From NCBI RefSeq assembly GCF_001544695.2, contig NZ_FCOM02000027.1, positions 20,129-84,128 of the forward strand: 64,000 bases of DNA, written 5' to 3'. The notes under the pieces were generated by a model, which saw only the letters and a list, made by a program, of their open reading frames with translations, had not been told where the DNA came from and did no database searches. The position numbers and the translations under genes are program-made. The DNA comes from Caballeronia arvi. GTDB taxonomy: Bacteria > Pseudomonadota > Gammaproteobacteria > Burkholderiales > Burkholderiaceae. The number at the start of each line of letters is the position of its first letter. Positions within the stretch are counted from its first letter, which is position 1. Positions 1 to 8,014 of the stretch are shown here, piece after piece.

Positions 1-735
1 GAAGTGCGCGAACTTCTGTCGAAGTACGACTTCCCGGGCGACGACACCCCGATCATCAAGGGTTCGGCCAAGCTCGCGCTGGAAGGCGACACGGGCGAGC
101 TGGGCGAAGTGGCGATCATGAGCCTGGCCGACGCGCTGGACACGTACATCCCGACGCCGGAACGCGCGGTTGACGGCTCGTTCCTGATGCCGGTGGAAGA
201 CGTGTTCTCGATCTCGGGTCGCGGCACGGTGGTGACGGGTCGTATCGAGCGTGGCGTCGTGAAGGTCGGCGAGGAAATCGAAATCGTCGGTATCAAGACG
301 ACGGTGAAGACGACCTGCACGGGCGTGGAAATGTTCCGCAAGCTGCTCGACCAGGGTCAGGCAGGCGACAACGTTGGTATCCTGCTGCGCGGCACGAAGC
401 GTGAAGACGTGGAGCGCGGCCAGGTTCTGGCCAAGCCGGGTTCGATCACGCCGCACACGCACTTCACCGCTGAGGTGTACGTGCTGAGCAAGGACGAAGG
501 CGGCCGTCACACGCCGTTCTTCAACAACTACCGTCCGCAGTTCTACTTCCGTACGACGGACGTGACGGGCTCGATCGAGCTGCCGAAGGACAAGGAAATG
601 GTGATGCCGGGCGACAACGTGTCGATCACGGTGAAGCTGATCGCCCCGATCGCCATGGAAGAAGGTCTGCGCTTCGCCATCCGCGAAGGCGGCCGTACCG
701 TCGGCGCCGGTGTCGTTGCGAAGATTATCGAGTAA
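1..735 (+). CDS. tuf: Elongation factor Tu, 3' part
   Basis: The frame is open from the first base, so the gene is cut by the window edge and only the last 244 residues (of about 396) are present. EF-Tu is the GTPase that brings aminoacyl-tRNA to the ribosomal A site. The G domain motifs are outside. What is seen is domain 2 (with the SGRGTVVTGRIERG stretch) and domain 3, ending GVVAKIIE as in other EF-Tu proteins. Codon use is strongly biased, as expected for a very highly expressed gene. It lies 141 bp upstream of rpsJ, the usual end of the str operon in betaproteobacteria. Many of these genomes carry two tuf copies; this one would be the copy next to rpsJ. Confidence 0.97.
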   Translation, partial: EVRELLSKYDFPGDDTPIIKGSAKLALEGDTGELGEVAIMSLADALDTYIPTPERAVDGSFLMPVEDVFSISGRGTVVTGRIERGVVKVGEEIEIVGIKTTVKTTCTGVEMFRKLLDQGQAGDNVGILLRGTKREDVERGQVLAKPGSITPHTHFTAEVYVLSKDEGGRHTPFFNNYRPQFYFRTTDVTGSIELPKDKEMVMPGDNVSITVKLIAPIAMEEGLRFAIREGGRTVGAGVVAKIIE

Positions 736-781
736 GATATCGGCCTTGCTCGATTGAAGTTGCAGTAAGTAGTGCCTGATC

Positions 782-827
782 GGGTTCGGGCGTTCGCTCT
801 CCGCGAGCGCCTGAACCCACGCTCTTT
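782..827 (+). terminator. Hairpin between tuf and rpsJ
   Basis: GGGTTCGGGCG (782-792) pairs with CGCCTGAACCC (808-818), 11 pairs with one G-U, followed by CTCTTTT. It looks like a partial Rho-independent terminator or attenuator between tuf and rpsJ. rpsJ has no other obvious promoter in the 141 bp gap, so read-through is likely. Confidence 0.55.
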
Positions 828-876
828 TGCCAAATGTGCGGTGCAACACCGCCTCGCTCTTTTCTAAGGAATCGTC

Positions 877-1188
877 ATGCAGAACCAGAAAATCCGTATT
901 CGCCTGAAGGCTTTCGACTATCGTCTGATCGATCAATCGGCGGCCGAAATCGTCGACACCGCGAAGCGGACTGGCGCGATCGTCCGTGGCCCGGTGCCGC
1001 TGCCGACGCGTATTCAGCGTTTTGACATTCTGCGTTCGCCGCACGTCAACAAGACGTCGCGCGACCAGCTCGAAATCCGCACGCATCAACGCCTGATGGA
1101 CATCGTCGATCCGACGGACAAGACCGTCGACGCGCTGATGAAGCTCGATCTGCCGGCGGGCGTGGATGTCGAGATCAAGCTGCAGTAA
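877..1188 (+). CDS. rpsJ: 30S ribosomal protein S10
   Basis: 103 residues, the normal length, beginning MQNQKIRIRLKAFDYRLID. S10 sits in the 30S head and, as NusE, also binds NusB in transcription antitermination. The ATG follows AAGGA (866-870) at good spacing. In this lineage rpsJ is attached to the str operon (after tuf) and is separated from rplC by a 208 bp gap with its own promoter and hairpins. In E. coli, by contrast, rpsJ leads directly into rplC. Confidence 0.98.
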   Translation: MQNQKIRIRLKAFDYRLIDQSAAEIVDTAKRTGAIVRGPVPLPTRIQRFDILRSPHVNKTSRDQLEIRTHQRLMDIVDPTDKTVDALMKLDLPAGVDVEIKLQ

Positions 1189-1196
1189 GTCTAAAA

Positions 1197-1233
1197 AGCT
1201 CCGCTGACGGTGGCAAAGCCGTCCGACGGAGCT
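1197..1233 (+). other. Two-step stem-loop between rpsJ and rplC
   Basis: AGCTCCG (1197-1203) pairs with CGGAGCT (1227-1233) and, inside it, GACGG (1206-1210) pairs with CCGTC (1219-1223) around loop TGGCAAAG. It begins 9 nt after the rpsJ stop. A poor U-tract follows, so it may protect the rpsJ 3' end or act as a weak terminator. A ribosomal-protein binding role like the L4 site of the E. coli S10 leader is only a possibility. Confidence 0.5.
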
Positions 1234-1247
1234 AAGTCTTTGATTGC

Positions 1248-1289
1248 TTGCATGATTCGAAAAGCCTTGTTATACTCCAAGGCTTTTCG
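1248..1289 (+). promoter_or_regulatory. Promoter embedded in an inverted repeat, upstream of rplC
   Basis: TTGCAT (1248-1253), a 17 bp spacer and TATACT (1271-1276) give a good sigma-70 promoter. The spacer and -10 lie inside a perfect 12 bp inverted repeat: CGAAAAGCCTTG (1258-1269) and CAAGGCTTTTCG (1278-1289), with an 8 nt loop. RNA reading in from rpsJ can form the hairpin. RNA started at this -10 (near 1283) would lack the left arm. The same design recurs before rplN and rplQ. Confidence 0.7.
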
Positions 1290-1396
1290 CGCCTATGTGC
1301 ACGAAAAAGACGCAAGAAAGCCAGCCCAGTTTTTCGTAACGAAGCCGGCATTTGTAAATCAGCCCCGACCAATCGCAGTTGGGAATGGAGAAAACG

Positions 1397-2056
1397 ATGA
1401 GCCTTGGACTCGTAGGTCGCAAGGTTGGCATGACCCGTATCTTCACGCCTGAAGGGGATTCGATCCCCGTCACCGTGCTGGACGTGTCGGACAACCGCGT
1501 GACGCAGATCAAGACCGTTGAAACGGATGGTTATACCGCCGTTCAGGTTGCATTCGGTGCTCGCCGCGCATCGCGCGTGACGAAGCCGCTGGCGGGTCAC
1601 CTCGCCAAAGCCGGTGTTCAAGCCGGTGAAATCCTCAAGGAATTCCATATCGATGCAGCCAAGGCAGGTGAACTGTCGAACGGCGCTGTCATCGCTACGG
1701 ATATTTTCGAAGTCGGCCAGAAAGTTGACGTGCAAGGCACGTCGATCGGTAAGGGCTACGCCGGTACCATCAAGCGCTACAACTTCGCTTCGGGCCGCGC
1801 ATCGCACGGTAACTCGCGTTCGCACAACGTTCCGGGTTCGATCGGTATGGCGCAGGATCCGGGTCGTGTTTTCCCGGGTAAGCGCATGACGGGTCACCTC
1901 GGCGACGAAACCGTTACGGTTCAAAACCTCGAAATCGCCCGCATCGACGCTGAGCGCAGTCTGCTGCTCGTCCGCGGTGCTGTTCCGGGTGCGAAGGGTG
2001 GCAAGGTCTTTGTGACCCCGGCCGTCAAGACGCGTGCTGTGAAAGGAGCGAAATAA
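1397..2056 (+). CDS. rplC: 50S ribosomal protein L3
   Basis: 219 residues beginning MSLGLVGRKVGMTRIF. L3 is an early 23S rRNA binder whose long loop reaches the peptidyl transferase centre. The region containing SHGNSRSHNVPGSIG carries the glutamine-methylation/loop segment typical of bacterial L3. An in-frame ATG exists 18 nt upstream, but GGAG at 1386-1389 is spaced correctly only for 1397, and the family starts at MSLGL. The stop overlaps the rplD start by one base, so translation is probably coupled. Confidence 0.97.
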   Translation: MSLGLVGRKVGMTRIFTPEGDSIPVTVLDVSDNRVTQIKTVETDGYTAVQVAFGARRASRVTKPLAGHLAKAGVQAGEILKEFHIDAAKAGELSNGAVIATDIFEVGQKVDVQGTSIGKGYAGTIKRYNFASGRASHGNSRSHNVPGSIGMAQDPGRVFPGKRMTGHLGDETVTVQNLEIARIDAERSLLLVRGAVPGAKGGKVFVTPAVKTRAVKGAK

Positions 2057-2676
2057 TGGAACTTAAGCTCCTGAATGCCAATGGTCAGGAAGGCGCTGGC
2101 GTGAACGCATCGGACGTCGTGTTCGGTCGCGATTACAACGAAGCCCTGATTCACCAGATCGTCGTCGCTTATCAGGCGAACGCACGTAGCGGCAACCGCG
2201 CGCAGAAGGACCGCGAGCAGGTCAAGCACACCACCAAGAAGCCGTGGCGTCAGAAGGGTACGGGCCGTGCTCGTGCCGGTATGTCGTCGAGCCCGTTGTG
2301 GCGCGGCGGTGGTCGCATCTTCCCGAATTCGCCGGAAGAAAACTTCTCGCACAAGGTCAACAAGAAGATGCATCGCGCAGGCCTCTGCTCGATCTTCTCG
2401 CAACTGGCTCGTGAAGGCCGTATTGCCGTGGTCGAAGACCTCGCGCTCGAAGCCCCGAAGACCAAGCTGCTGGCCGATAAATTCAAGGCGATGGGTCTCG
2501 ACTCCGTGTTGGTCATCACCGATACGGTCGACGAAAACCTGTACCTCGCGTCGCGCAACCTGGCCCACGTGGCGGTTGTCGAGCCGCGTTACGCCGACCC
2601 GCTCTCGCTGATCTACTTCAAGAAGATCCTGATCACGAAGGCTGCGGTCGCTCAGATCGAGGAGTTGCTGTCATGA
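2056..2676 (+). CDS. rplD: 50S ribosomal protein L4
   Basis: 206 residues, normal for L4, a 23S rRNA binder lining the exit tunnel. The basic extended loop is visible (TTKKPWRQKGTGRARAG, about residues 58-74) together with the globular C-terminal half. In E. coli L4 also represses the S10 operon. No equivalent leader can be proved here, but structured RNA does precede rplC. AAGGAG lies just before the ATG. The last four bases overlap the rplW start (ATGA). Confidence 0.97.
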   Translation: MELKLLNANGQEGAGVNASDVVFGRDYNEALIHQIVVAYQANARSGNRAQKDREQVKHTTKKPWRQKGTGRARAGMSSSPLWRGGGRIFPNSPEENFSHKVNKKMHRAGLCSIFSQLAREGRIAVVEDLALEAPKTKLLADKFKAMGLDSVLVITDTVDENLYLASRNLAHVAVVEPRYADPLSLIYFKKILITKAAVAQIEELLS

Positions 2677-2987
2677 GCGAAGTTCGCAAAAACGATCATC
2701 GTTTGATGCAAGTTCTGCTCGCGCCGGTGATCTCCGAAAAGGCGACGCTGGTTGCCGACAAGAACGAACAGGTCGTGTTCGAAGTCGCGCCGGACGCCAC
2801 GAAGCAGGAAGTGAAGGCTGCTGTCGAGCTGCTGTTCAAGGTCGAAGTCAATTCCGTCAACGTGCTCGTCACGAAGGGCAAGGCCAAGCGCTTTGGCCGC
2901 TTCAACGGCAAGCGCAAGGACGTGAAGAAGGCGTACGTCTGCCTGAAGCCCGGCCAGGAAATCAACTTTGAAGCGGAGGCCAAGTAA
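2673..2987 (+). CDS. rplW: 50S ribosomal protein L23
   Basis: 104 residues. L23 surrounds the polypeptide exit and is the docking point for trigger factor and SRP. The segment APVISEKATLVADKNEQVVF near the N-terminus and the KAKRFGRFNGKRKDVKKAYV tail are typical. The ATG overlaps the rplD stop by four bases, and rplB follows after two bases, so it is tightly coupled within the S10 cluster. Confidence 0.97.
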   Translation: MSEVRKNDHRLMQVLLAPVISEKATLVADKNEQVVFEVAPDATKQEVKAAVELLFKVEVNSVNVLVTKGKAKRFGRFNGKRKDVKKAYVCLKPGQEINFEAEAK

Positions 2988-2989
2988 TC

Positions 2990-3817
2990 ATGGCAATCGT
3001 GAAAGTTAAGCCGACCTCGCCGGGTCGCCGCGCGATGGTCAAGATCGTCAACAAGGATCTGCACAAGGGCAAGCCGCACGCAGCGCTGCTCGACTCGCAA
3101 TCCAAGTCGGCGGGCCGTAACAACAACGGCCGTATCACCACGCGTCACCAGGGTGGTGGTCACAAGCAGCACTACCGTATCGTCGATTTCCGTCGCAACA
3201 AGGACGGCATTCCGGCAAAGGTCGAGCGTCTCGAGTACGACCCGAACCGTAGCGCGAACATCGCGCTGGTTCTGTACGCAGACGGCGAGCGTCGCTACAT
3301 CATCGCGCCGAAGGGCGTGGCGGTCGGCGCGCAGCTGATGTCCGGTTCGGAAGCGCCGATCCGCGCAGGTAACGCCCTGCCGATCCGCAACATCCCGGTC
3401 GGTACGACGATCCACTGCATCGAAATGCTGCCGGGCAAGGGCGCGCAAATGGCGCGTTCGGCGGGCACGTCGGCGATGCTGCTGGCGCGCGAAGGCGTCT
3501 ACGCTCAGGTGCGTCTGCGTTCGGGCGAAATCCGCCGCGTGCACGTCGAGTGCCGCGCGACGATCGGCGAAGTGGGCAACGAAGAGCACAGCCTCCGTCA
3601 AATCGGTAAGGCTGGCGCGAACCGCTGGCGCGGTATCCGCCCGACGGTGCGTGGCGTTGCAATGAACCCGGTCGATCACCCGCACGGCGGTGGTGAAGGT
3701 AAGACGGCAGCAGGTCGCGATCCGGTGAGCCCGTGGGGCACGCCGACGAAGGGCTATCGCACCCGCAGCAATAAGCGCACGACGACGATGATCGTCCAGC
3801 GCCGTCACAAGCGTTAA
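2990..3817 (+). CDS. rplB: 50S ribosomal protein L2
   Basis: 275 residues, full length. L2 is needed for subunit joining and peptidyl transferase activity. The conserved C-terminal MNPVDHPHGGGEG segment (around residue 224) contains the His that is near-universal in the family. The N-terminal NNNGRITTRHQGGGHK stretch is also classic. It starts two bases after rplW, and rpsS follows after 10 bp with GGAG in the gap. Confidence 0.98.
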   Translation: MAIVKVKPTSPGRRAMVKIVNKDLHKGKPHAALLDSQSKSAGRNNNGRITTRHQGGGHKQHYRIVDFRRNKDGIPAKVERLEYDPNRSANIALVLYADGERRYIIAPKGVAVGAQLMSGSEAPIRAGNALPIRNIPVGTTIHCIEMLPGKGAQMARSAGTSAMLLAREGVYAQVRLRSGEIRRVHVECRATIGEVGNEEHSLRQIGKAGANRWRGIRPTVRGVAMNPVDHPHGGGEGKTAAGRDPVSPWGTPTKGYRTRSNKRTTTMIVQRRHKR

Positions 3818-3827
3818 GGAGTAGGCA

Positions 3828-4103
3828 ATGACACGTTCTGCTAAAAAAGGTCCGTTCTGCGACGCTCATTTGCTGAAGAAGGTTGAGGCGGCTGCATCGA
3901 CGCGTGACAAGAAGCCGATCAAGACCTGGTCGCGTCGTTCGACGATTCTGCCGGACTTCATCGGTCTGACGATCGCTGTTCACAACGGCCGTCAGCACGT
4001 TCCGGTGTACGTCACGGAAAACATGGTCGGCCACAAGCTTGGCGAGTTCGCACTGACCCGTACGTTCAAGGGTCACGCGGCCGACAAGAAGGCCAAGAAA
4101 TAA
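3828..4103 (+). CDS. rpsS: 30S ribosomal protein S19
   Basis: 91 residues, the usual length. S19 binds the 16S rRNA 3' domain next to S13 in the 30S head. It begins MTRSAKKGPFCDAHLLKKV, and the central WSRRSTILPDFIGLTIAVHNG is the family signature. AAGGAG precedes the ATG, and rplV follows 12 bp downstream. Confidence 0.97.
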   Translation: MTRSAKKGPFCDAHLLKKVEAAASTRDKKPIKTWSRRSTILPDFIGLTIAVHNGRQHVPVYVTENMVGHKLGEFALTRTFKGHAADKKAKK

Positions 4104-4115
4104 GGGGCAATCAAG

Positions 4116-4445
4116 ATGGAAGTGAAAGCAATTCATCGCGGTGCCCGCATCTCGGCGCAGAAAACGCGCCTTGTGGCTGACCAGATCCGTGGTCTGCCGG
4201 TCGACAAGGCGCTGAACGTCCTTACGTTCTCGCCGAAGAAGGCGGCGGGTATCGTCAAGAAGGTCGTGATGTCTGCGATCGCGAATGCGGAACACAACGA
4301 AGGCGCGGATATCGACGAGCTCAAGATCACGAGCATCTACGTCGACAAGGCTGCTTCGCTGAAGCGTTTCACCGCACGCGCGAAGGGTCGCGGTAACCGC
4401 ATCGAGAAGCAATCCTGTCACATCACTGTGACGGTCGGGAATTAA
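4116..4445 (+). CDS. rplV: 50S ribosomal protein L22
   Basis: 109 residues. L22 contacts all 23S rRNA domains, and its beta-hairpin lines the exit tunnel near the macrolide site. The hairpin segment is seen around residues 78-98 (DKAASLKRFTARAKGRGNRI). No tunnel-loop deletion or duplication of the kind linked to macrolide resistance is visible. rpsC follows 11 bp downstream after AAGGAG. Confidence 0.97.
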   Translation: MEVKAIHRGARISAQKTRLVADQIRGLPVDKALNVLTFSPKKAAGIVKKVVMSAIANAEHNEGADIDELKITSIYVDKAASLKRFTARAKGRGNRIEKQSCHITVTVGN

Positions 4446-4456
4446 GGAGCCATACG

Positions 4457-5251
4457 ATGGGACAGAAAATTCATCCGACTGGCTTCCGTTTGGCCGTCAG
4501 CCGCAATTGGGCTTCGCGTTGGTACGCGAACAACAACAATTTCGCGGCGATGTTGCAGGAAGACATCGGTGTTCGTGAATACCTGAAGAAGAAGCTGAAG
4601 AACGCTTCGGTTGGCCGCGTCGTCATCGAGCGTCCGGCAAAGAACGCACGCATCACGATTTACAGCTCGCGTCCGGGCGTCGTCATCGGCAAGAAGGGTG
4701 AAGACATCGAACTGCTGAAGTCCGAGCTGCAAAAGCGCATGGGCGTTCCGGTTCACGTCAACATCGAAGAAATCCGCAAGCCGGAAACCGATGCTCAGCT
4801 GATCGCTGACTCCATTACGCAGCAGCTCGAGCGCCGGATCATGTTCCGTCGCGCGATGAAGCGCGCGATGCAGAACGCGATGCGTCTTGGCGCCCAAGGC
4901 ATCAAGATCATGAGCGCGGGCCGTCTGAACGGTATCGAAATCGCTCGTACCGAGTGGTATCGCGAAGGTCGCGTGCCCCTTCATACGCTGCGCGCGGATA
5001 TCGACTATGCGACCTCGGAAGCGAAGACGACGTACGGCATCATCGGCGTGAAGGTGTGGGTCTACAAGGGCGACACCCTCGGCCGCAACGAAGCGCCGGT
5101 CGTGGAAGAAGTGGCGGAAGAAAAGCGTCCGCGCCGTAACGCACGTCCGGGTGGCGATCGCCGTCCGCGTCGCGATGGCGAAGGCGGCGGTCCGGCAGGT
5201 GCACGCCGTGGCGGCCCCCGTCGTGGCGGTGACGCGAAGACTGGAGAATAA
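4457..5251 (+). CDS. rpsC: 30S ribosomal protein S3
   Basis: 264 residues. S3 lies at the mRNA entry of the 30S subunit. A KH domain with GxxG-type loop (VVIGKKGEDIELLK, about residues 75-88) is visible. The last 45 residues are a basic, Arg/Gly/Pro-rich tail (RRNARPGGDRRPRRD and on) that is longer than in E. coli and is common in Burkholderia relatives; it is probably disordered. The gene abuts rplP with a 2 bp gap. Confidence 0.97.
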   Translation: MGQKIHPTGFRLAVSRNWASRWYANNNNFAAMLQEDIGVREYLKKKLKNASVGRVVIERPAKNARITIYSSRPGVVIGKKGEDIELLKSELQKRMGVPVHVNIEEIRKPETDAQLIADSITQQLERRIMFRRAMKRAMQNAMRLGAQGIKIMSAGRLNGIEIARTEWYREGRVPLHTLRADIDYATSEAKTTYGIIGVKVWVYKGDTLGRNEAPVVEEVAEEKRPRRNARPGGDRRPRRDGEGGGPAGARRGGPRRGGDAKTGE

Positions 5252-5253
5252 CG

Positions 5254-5670
5254 ATGCTGCAACCGAAACGCAGAAAGTATCGCAAAGAGCAGAAAGGTCG
5301 TAACACCGGCAAGGCGACGCGCGGCAACGCGGTGTCGTTCGGTGAATACGGTCTGAAGGCCATCGGTCGCGGCCGTTTGACCGCGCGTCAGATTGAAGCG
5401 GCGCGTCGTGCAATGACGCGTCACATCAAGCGTGGCGGCCGTATCTGGATCCGTATCTTCCCGGACAAGCCGATTTCGCAAAAGCCGGCCGAAGTGCGTA
5501 TGGGTAACGGTAAGGGTAACCCTGAGTACTACGTCGCTGAAATTCAACCGGGCAAGATGCTGTACGAAATGGACGGTGTCTCCGAAGAACTGGCGCGCGA
5601 AGCGTTCCGTCTGGCTGCAGCCAAGCTGCCGCTCAAGACGAACTTCGTCATCCGTCAGCTCGGCGCCTAA
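5254..5670 (+). CDS. rplP: 50S ribosomal protein L16
   Basis: 138 residues, normal. L16 organises the A-site tRNA region of the 50S subunit. It begins MLQPKRRKYRKEQKGRNTG, and the GKGNPEYYVAEIQPG segment in the second half is diagnostic. The arginine in MTRHIKRGG... (about residues 51-60) matches the region hydroxylated in E. coli L16. rpmC follows 10 bp downstream. Confidence 0.97.
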   Translation: MLQPKRRKYRKEQKGRNTGKATRGNAVSFGEYGLKAIGRGRLTARQIEAARRAMTRHIKRGGRIWIRIFPDKPISQKPAEVRMGNGKGNPEYYVAEIQPGKMLYEMDGVSEELAREAFRLAAAKLPLKTNFVIRQLGA

Positions 5671-5680
5671 GGAGTAAATG

Positions 5681-5875
5681 ATGAAGGCAACTGAACTTCG
5701 CCAGCAAGACCAGGCCGCGCTCAACAAGGAGCTGTCGGACCTGCTCAAGGCGCAATTTGGCTTGCGTATGCAACTCGCGACCCAGCAGCTCACGAACACG
5801 AGCCAGCTGAAGAAGGTCCGTCGCGACATCGCACGTGTGCGCACCGTCATGACCGAGAAGGCGAACCAGAAATGA
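5681..5875 (+). CDS. rpmC: 50S ribosomal protein L29
   Basis: 64 residues, MKATELRQQDQAALNKELSD onward, two long helices near the exit tunnel. Two adjacent ATG codons occur (5678 and 5681). GGAG at 5671-5674 leaves only 3 nt before the first but 6 nt before the second, so 5681 is the likelier start. The stop overlaps the rpsQ ATG by four bases. Confidence 0.96.
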   Translation: MKATELRQQDQAALNKELSDLLKAQFGLRMQLATQQLTNTSQLKKVRRDIARVRTVMTEKANQK

Positions 5876-6144
5876 ACGATAGCGTAAAAACCTCGCTCAA
5901 GCGGACGCTGGTCGGCAAGGTCGTCAGCAACAAGATGGACAAGACGGTCACCGTGCTGGTCGAGCACCGCGTGAAGCATCCGATCTACGGCAAGTACGTC
6001 GTGCGCTCGAAGAAGTACCACGCGCATGACGACGCGAACACGTACAACGAGGGCGACCTCGTTGAAATCCAGGAAACTCGTCCGATTTCGAAGACGAAGG
6101 CCTGGGTTGTGTCGAAGCTGGTTGAAGCGGCTCGCGTGATCTGA
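5872..6144 (+). CDS. rpsQ: 30S ribosomal protein S17
   Basis: 90 residues. S17 is an OB-fold protein that binds 16S rRNA early in assembly. The segment GKVVSNKMDKTVTVLVEHRVKH is the S17 hallmark. The start overlaps rpmC by four bases. It is the last gene before a 302 bp break in the ribosomal cluster. Confidence 0.97.
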   Translation: MNDSVKTSLKRTLVGKVVSNKMDKTVTVLVEHRVKHPIYGKYVVRSKKYHAHDDANTYNEGDLVEIQETRPISKTKAWVVSKLVEAARVI

Positions 6145-6446
6145 AGCTGAAGTAGCAGTACCGCGATGCGCTAGCATCGAGTGTCGCAGTAAGTTTCGCT
6201 TGCAAGACCGAGATTATTTGTTATAATCTCGGTCTTCCCTCTTTGTGGGAGCCCCGTCGCGGGCGAAACTGGTGGGGGAAGCCGGCTCAGGCGCCAGCCT
6301 GAGTCGACAGATTCACCGGATTGCGATGGCGGGTTTCGTCTGCCATTGCTGCCTGTTCTAACCCAAGCAGCCATTTGGCTGGCGGGACCAAGACTGACCG
6401 GTTGTGCCATGGTGGTGCAATCGGATTAAGTTGGGAAAGATAAACC
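6145..6446 (+). other. 302 bp break between rpsQ and rplN
   Basis: No credible reading frame. It holds the promoter/inverted repeat at 6200-6236 and then about 200 nt of untranslated leader up to rplN. The leader contains many short GC-rich runs (for example GGGGGAAGCCGGC around 6272) but I cannot assign a defined fold. This is where the S10 cluster ends and the spc cluster begins. Confidence 0.6.
6200..6236 (+). promoter_or_regulatory. spc promoter embedded in a perfect 14 bp inverted repeat
   Basis: TTGCAA (6200-6205), a 16 bp spacer and a consensus TATAAT (6222-6227). AAGACCGAGATTAT (6204-6217) and ATAATCTCGGTCTT (6223-6236) form a perfect 14 bp stem with loop TTGTT. A pyrimidine-rich tail (CCCTCTTT) follows. 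The repeat overlaps the -35 edge, the whole spacer and the -10, so the element reads as both a terminator-like hairpin and a strong promoter for rplN onward. Confidence 0.78.
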
Positions 6447-6815
6447 ATGATCCAGACCGAAACTCGGCTTGAAGTGGCCGACAACACGGGTGCGCGTGAA
6501 GTCATGTGCATCAAGGTGCTCGGCGGCTCGAAGCGTCGTTACGCAAGCATTGGCGACATCATCAAGGTGACCGTCAAGGAAGCGACGCCGCGCGGACGCG
6601 TGAAAAAGGGCGAAATCTATAACGCCGTGGTCGTTCGTACGGCCAAGGGCGTGCGTCGCCAAGATGGCTCGCTCATCAAGTTCGACGGCAATGCCGCCGT
6701 TCTGCTCAATACGAAGCTCGAGCCCATCGGCACGCGTATTTTCGGGCCGGTGACGCGTGAACTGCGTAGCGAACGATTCATGAAGATCGTTTCGCTCGCG
6801 CCGGAAGTGCTGTAA
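6447..6815 (+). CDS. rplN: 50S ribosomal protein L14
   Basis: 122 residues, exact family length, beginning MIQTETRLEVADNTGAREV. L14 forms part of an inter-subunit bridge and is the docking site of the silencing factor RsfS. It is the first gene of the spc cluster, preceded by a long leader from the promoter at 6200-6227. rplX follows after 9 bp with AAGGAG. Confidence 0.97.
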   Translation: MIQTETRLEVADNTGAREVMCIKVLGGSKRRYASIGDIIKVTVKEATPRGRVKKGEIYNAVVVRTAKGVRRQDGSLIKFDGNAAVLLNTKLEPIGTRIFGPVTRELRSERFMKIVSLAPEVL

Positions 6816-6824
6816 GGAGTCGCG

Positions 6825-7133
6825 ATGAACAAGATTCGCAAGGGTGACGAAGTCATCGTCACCACCGGCAAGGACAAGGGCAAGCGCGGCACCGTGCTGG
6901 CCGTTGATGGCGAGCGTGTCACCGTCGAGGGCATCAACCTCGTCAAGAAGCACGTGAAGCCGAACCCGATGAAGGGTACGACGGGCGGTGTGGAAGCCAA
7001 AACGATGCCGCTGCATATTTCGAACGTCGCGCTCGTCGACGCGAGTGGCAAGGCATCGCGTGTGGGCATCAAGGTCGAAGACGGAAAGAAGGTTCGTTTC
7101 CTGAAGTCGACCGGCGCCACGCTTAACGCCTGA
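6825..7133 (+). CDS. rplX: 50S ribosomal protein L24
   Basis: 102 residues. L24 starts 50S assembly by binding the 5' end of 23S rRNA. The KOW motif is at the N-terminus (KGDEVIVTTGKDKGKRGTV, residues 5-23). The spacing to rplN is 9 bp and to rplE 14 bp. Confidence 0.97.
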   Translation: MNKIRKGDEVIVTTGKDKGKRGTVLAVDGERVTVEGINLVKKHVKPNPMKGTTGGVEAKTMPLHISNVALVDASGKASRVGIKVEDGKKVRFLKSTGATLNA

Positions 7134-7147
7134 TGCGGAGTTAAAAA

Positions 7148-7687
7148 ATGGCTCGTCTGCAAGAGATTTACAAAGAAAAGGTTGTGCCGCAACTGGTCGA
7201 AAAGTTCGGTTACAAGTCGGTCATGGAAGTGCCGCGCCTCACCAAGATCACCCTGAACATGGGTCTTGGCGAAGCCGTCGCTGACAAAAAGGTTCTTGAG
7301 CACGCCGTTGGCGACCTCACGAAGATCGCCGGCCAGAAGCCGGTTATCACCAAGTCGCGTAAGGCAATCGCTGGTTTCAAGATCCGCGAAGGCTACCCGA
7401 TTGGCACGATGGTTACCCTGCGTGGCAATGCCATGTACGAATTCCTGGACCGTTTCGTGACGGTTGCGCTGCCCCGCGTGCGCGACTTCCGTGGCGTGTC
7501 GGGCAAGGCGTTCGACGGCCGTGGTAACTACAACATCGGTGTGAAAGAGCAGATCATTTTCCCCGAAATCGACTACGACAAGATCGACGCGCTGCGTGGG
7601 CTGAACATCAGCATCACGACGACTGCGAAGACCGACGAAGAAGCAAAGGCGCTGCTCGCCGGCTTCAAGTTCCCGTTCAGAAACTGA
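7148..7687 (+). CDS. rplE: 50S ribosomal protein L5
   Basis: 179 residues, normal. L5 binds 5S rRNA and contacts P-site tRNA. The conserved LTKITLNMGLGEA (about residues 27-39) and GYPIGTMVTLRG (about 79-90) segments are clear. The gene lies 14 bp after rplX and 7 bp before rpsN. Confidence 0.97.
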   Translation: MARLQEIYKEKVVPQLVEKFGYKSVMEVPRLTKITLNMGLGEAVADKKVLEHAVGDLTKIAGQKPVITKSRKAIAGFKIREGYPIGTMVTLRGNAMYEFLDRFVTVALPRVRDFRGVSGKAFDGRGNYNIGVKEQIIFPEIDYDKIDALRGLNISITTTAKTDEEAKALLAGFKFPFRN

Positions 7688-7694
7688 GGTTACC

Positions 7695-8000
7695 GTGGCT
7701 AAACTGGCACTGATCGAACGTGAAAAGAAGCGCGCGCGCCTGGCAGCCAAGTACGCTCCGAAGCGTGCTGAGCTGAAGGCTGTGATCGACGACGCAAGCA
7801 AGTCCGACGAAGAGCGTTACTTCGCACGTCTGGCGCTGCAACAACTGCCGCGTAACTCGAACCCCACTCGCAAGCGTAACCGCTGCGCGATCACGGGTCG
7901 TCCGCGTGGCACGTTCCGCAAGTTCGGACTCGCGCGTAACAAGATTCGTGAAATCGCGTTCCGCGGCGAAATCCCTGGCCTCACCAAGGCGAGCTGGTAA
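7695..8000 (+). CDS. rpsN: 30S ribosomal protein S14, long zinc-free type
   Basis: 101 residues, so this is the long form of S14. It lacks the CxxC...CxxC zinc ribbon; a single Cys is seen in NRCAITGRPRGTFRKFGLAR. The start is GTG at 7695. S14 is a late-assembling 30S head protein. Zinc-independent S14 in the main operon is usual for betaproteobacteria. Confidence 0.97.
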   Translation: MAKLALIEREKKRARLAAKYAPKRAELKAVIDDASKSDEERYFARLALQQLPRNSNPTRKRNRCAITGRPRGTFRKFGLARNKIREIAFRGEIPGLTKASW

Positions 8001-8014
8001 TAGGAGAAACATAA

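Noticed and set aside
1379..1396. A six-residue longer rplC start at ATG 1379
   Set aside because: The Shine-Dalgarno GGAG lies between the two ATGs and fits only 1397; family proteins begin MSLGL.
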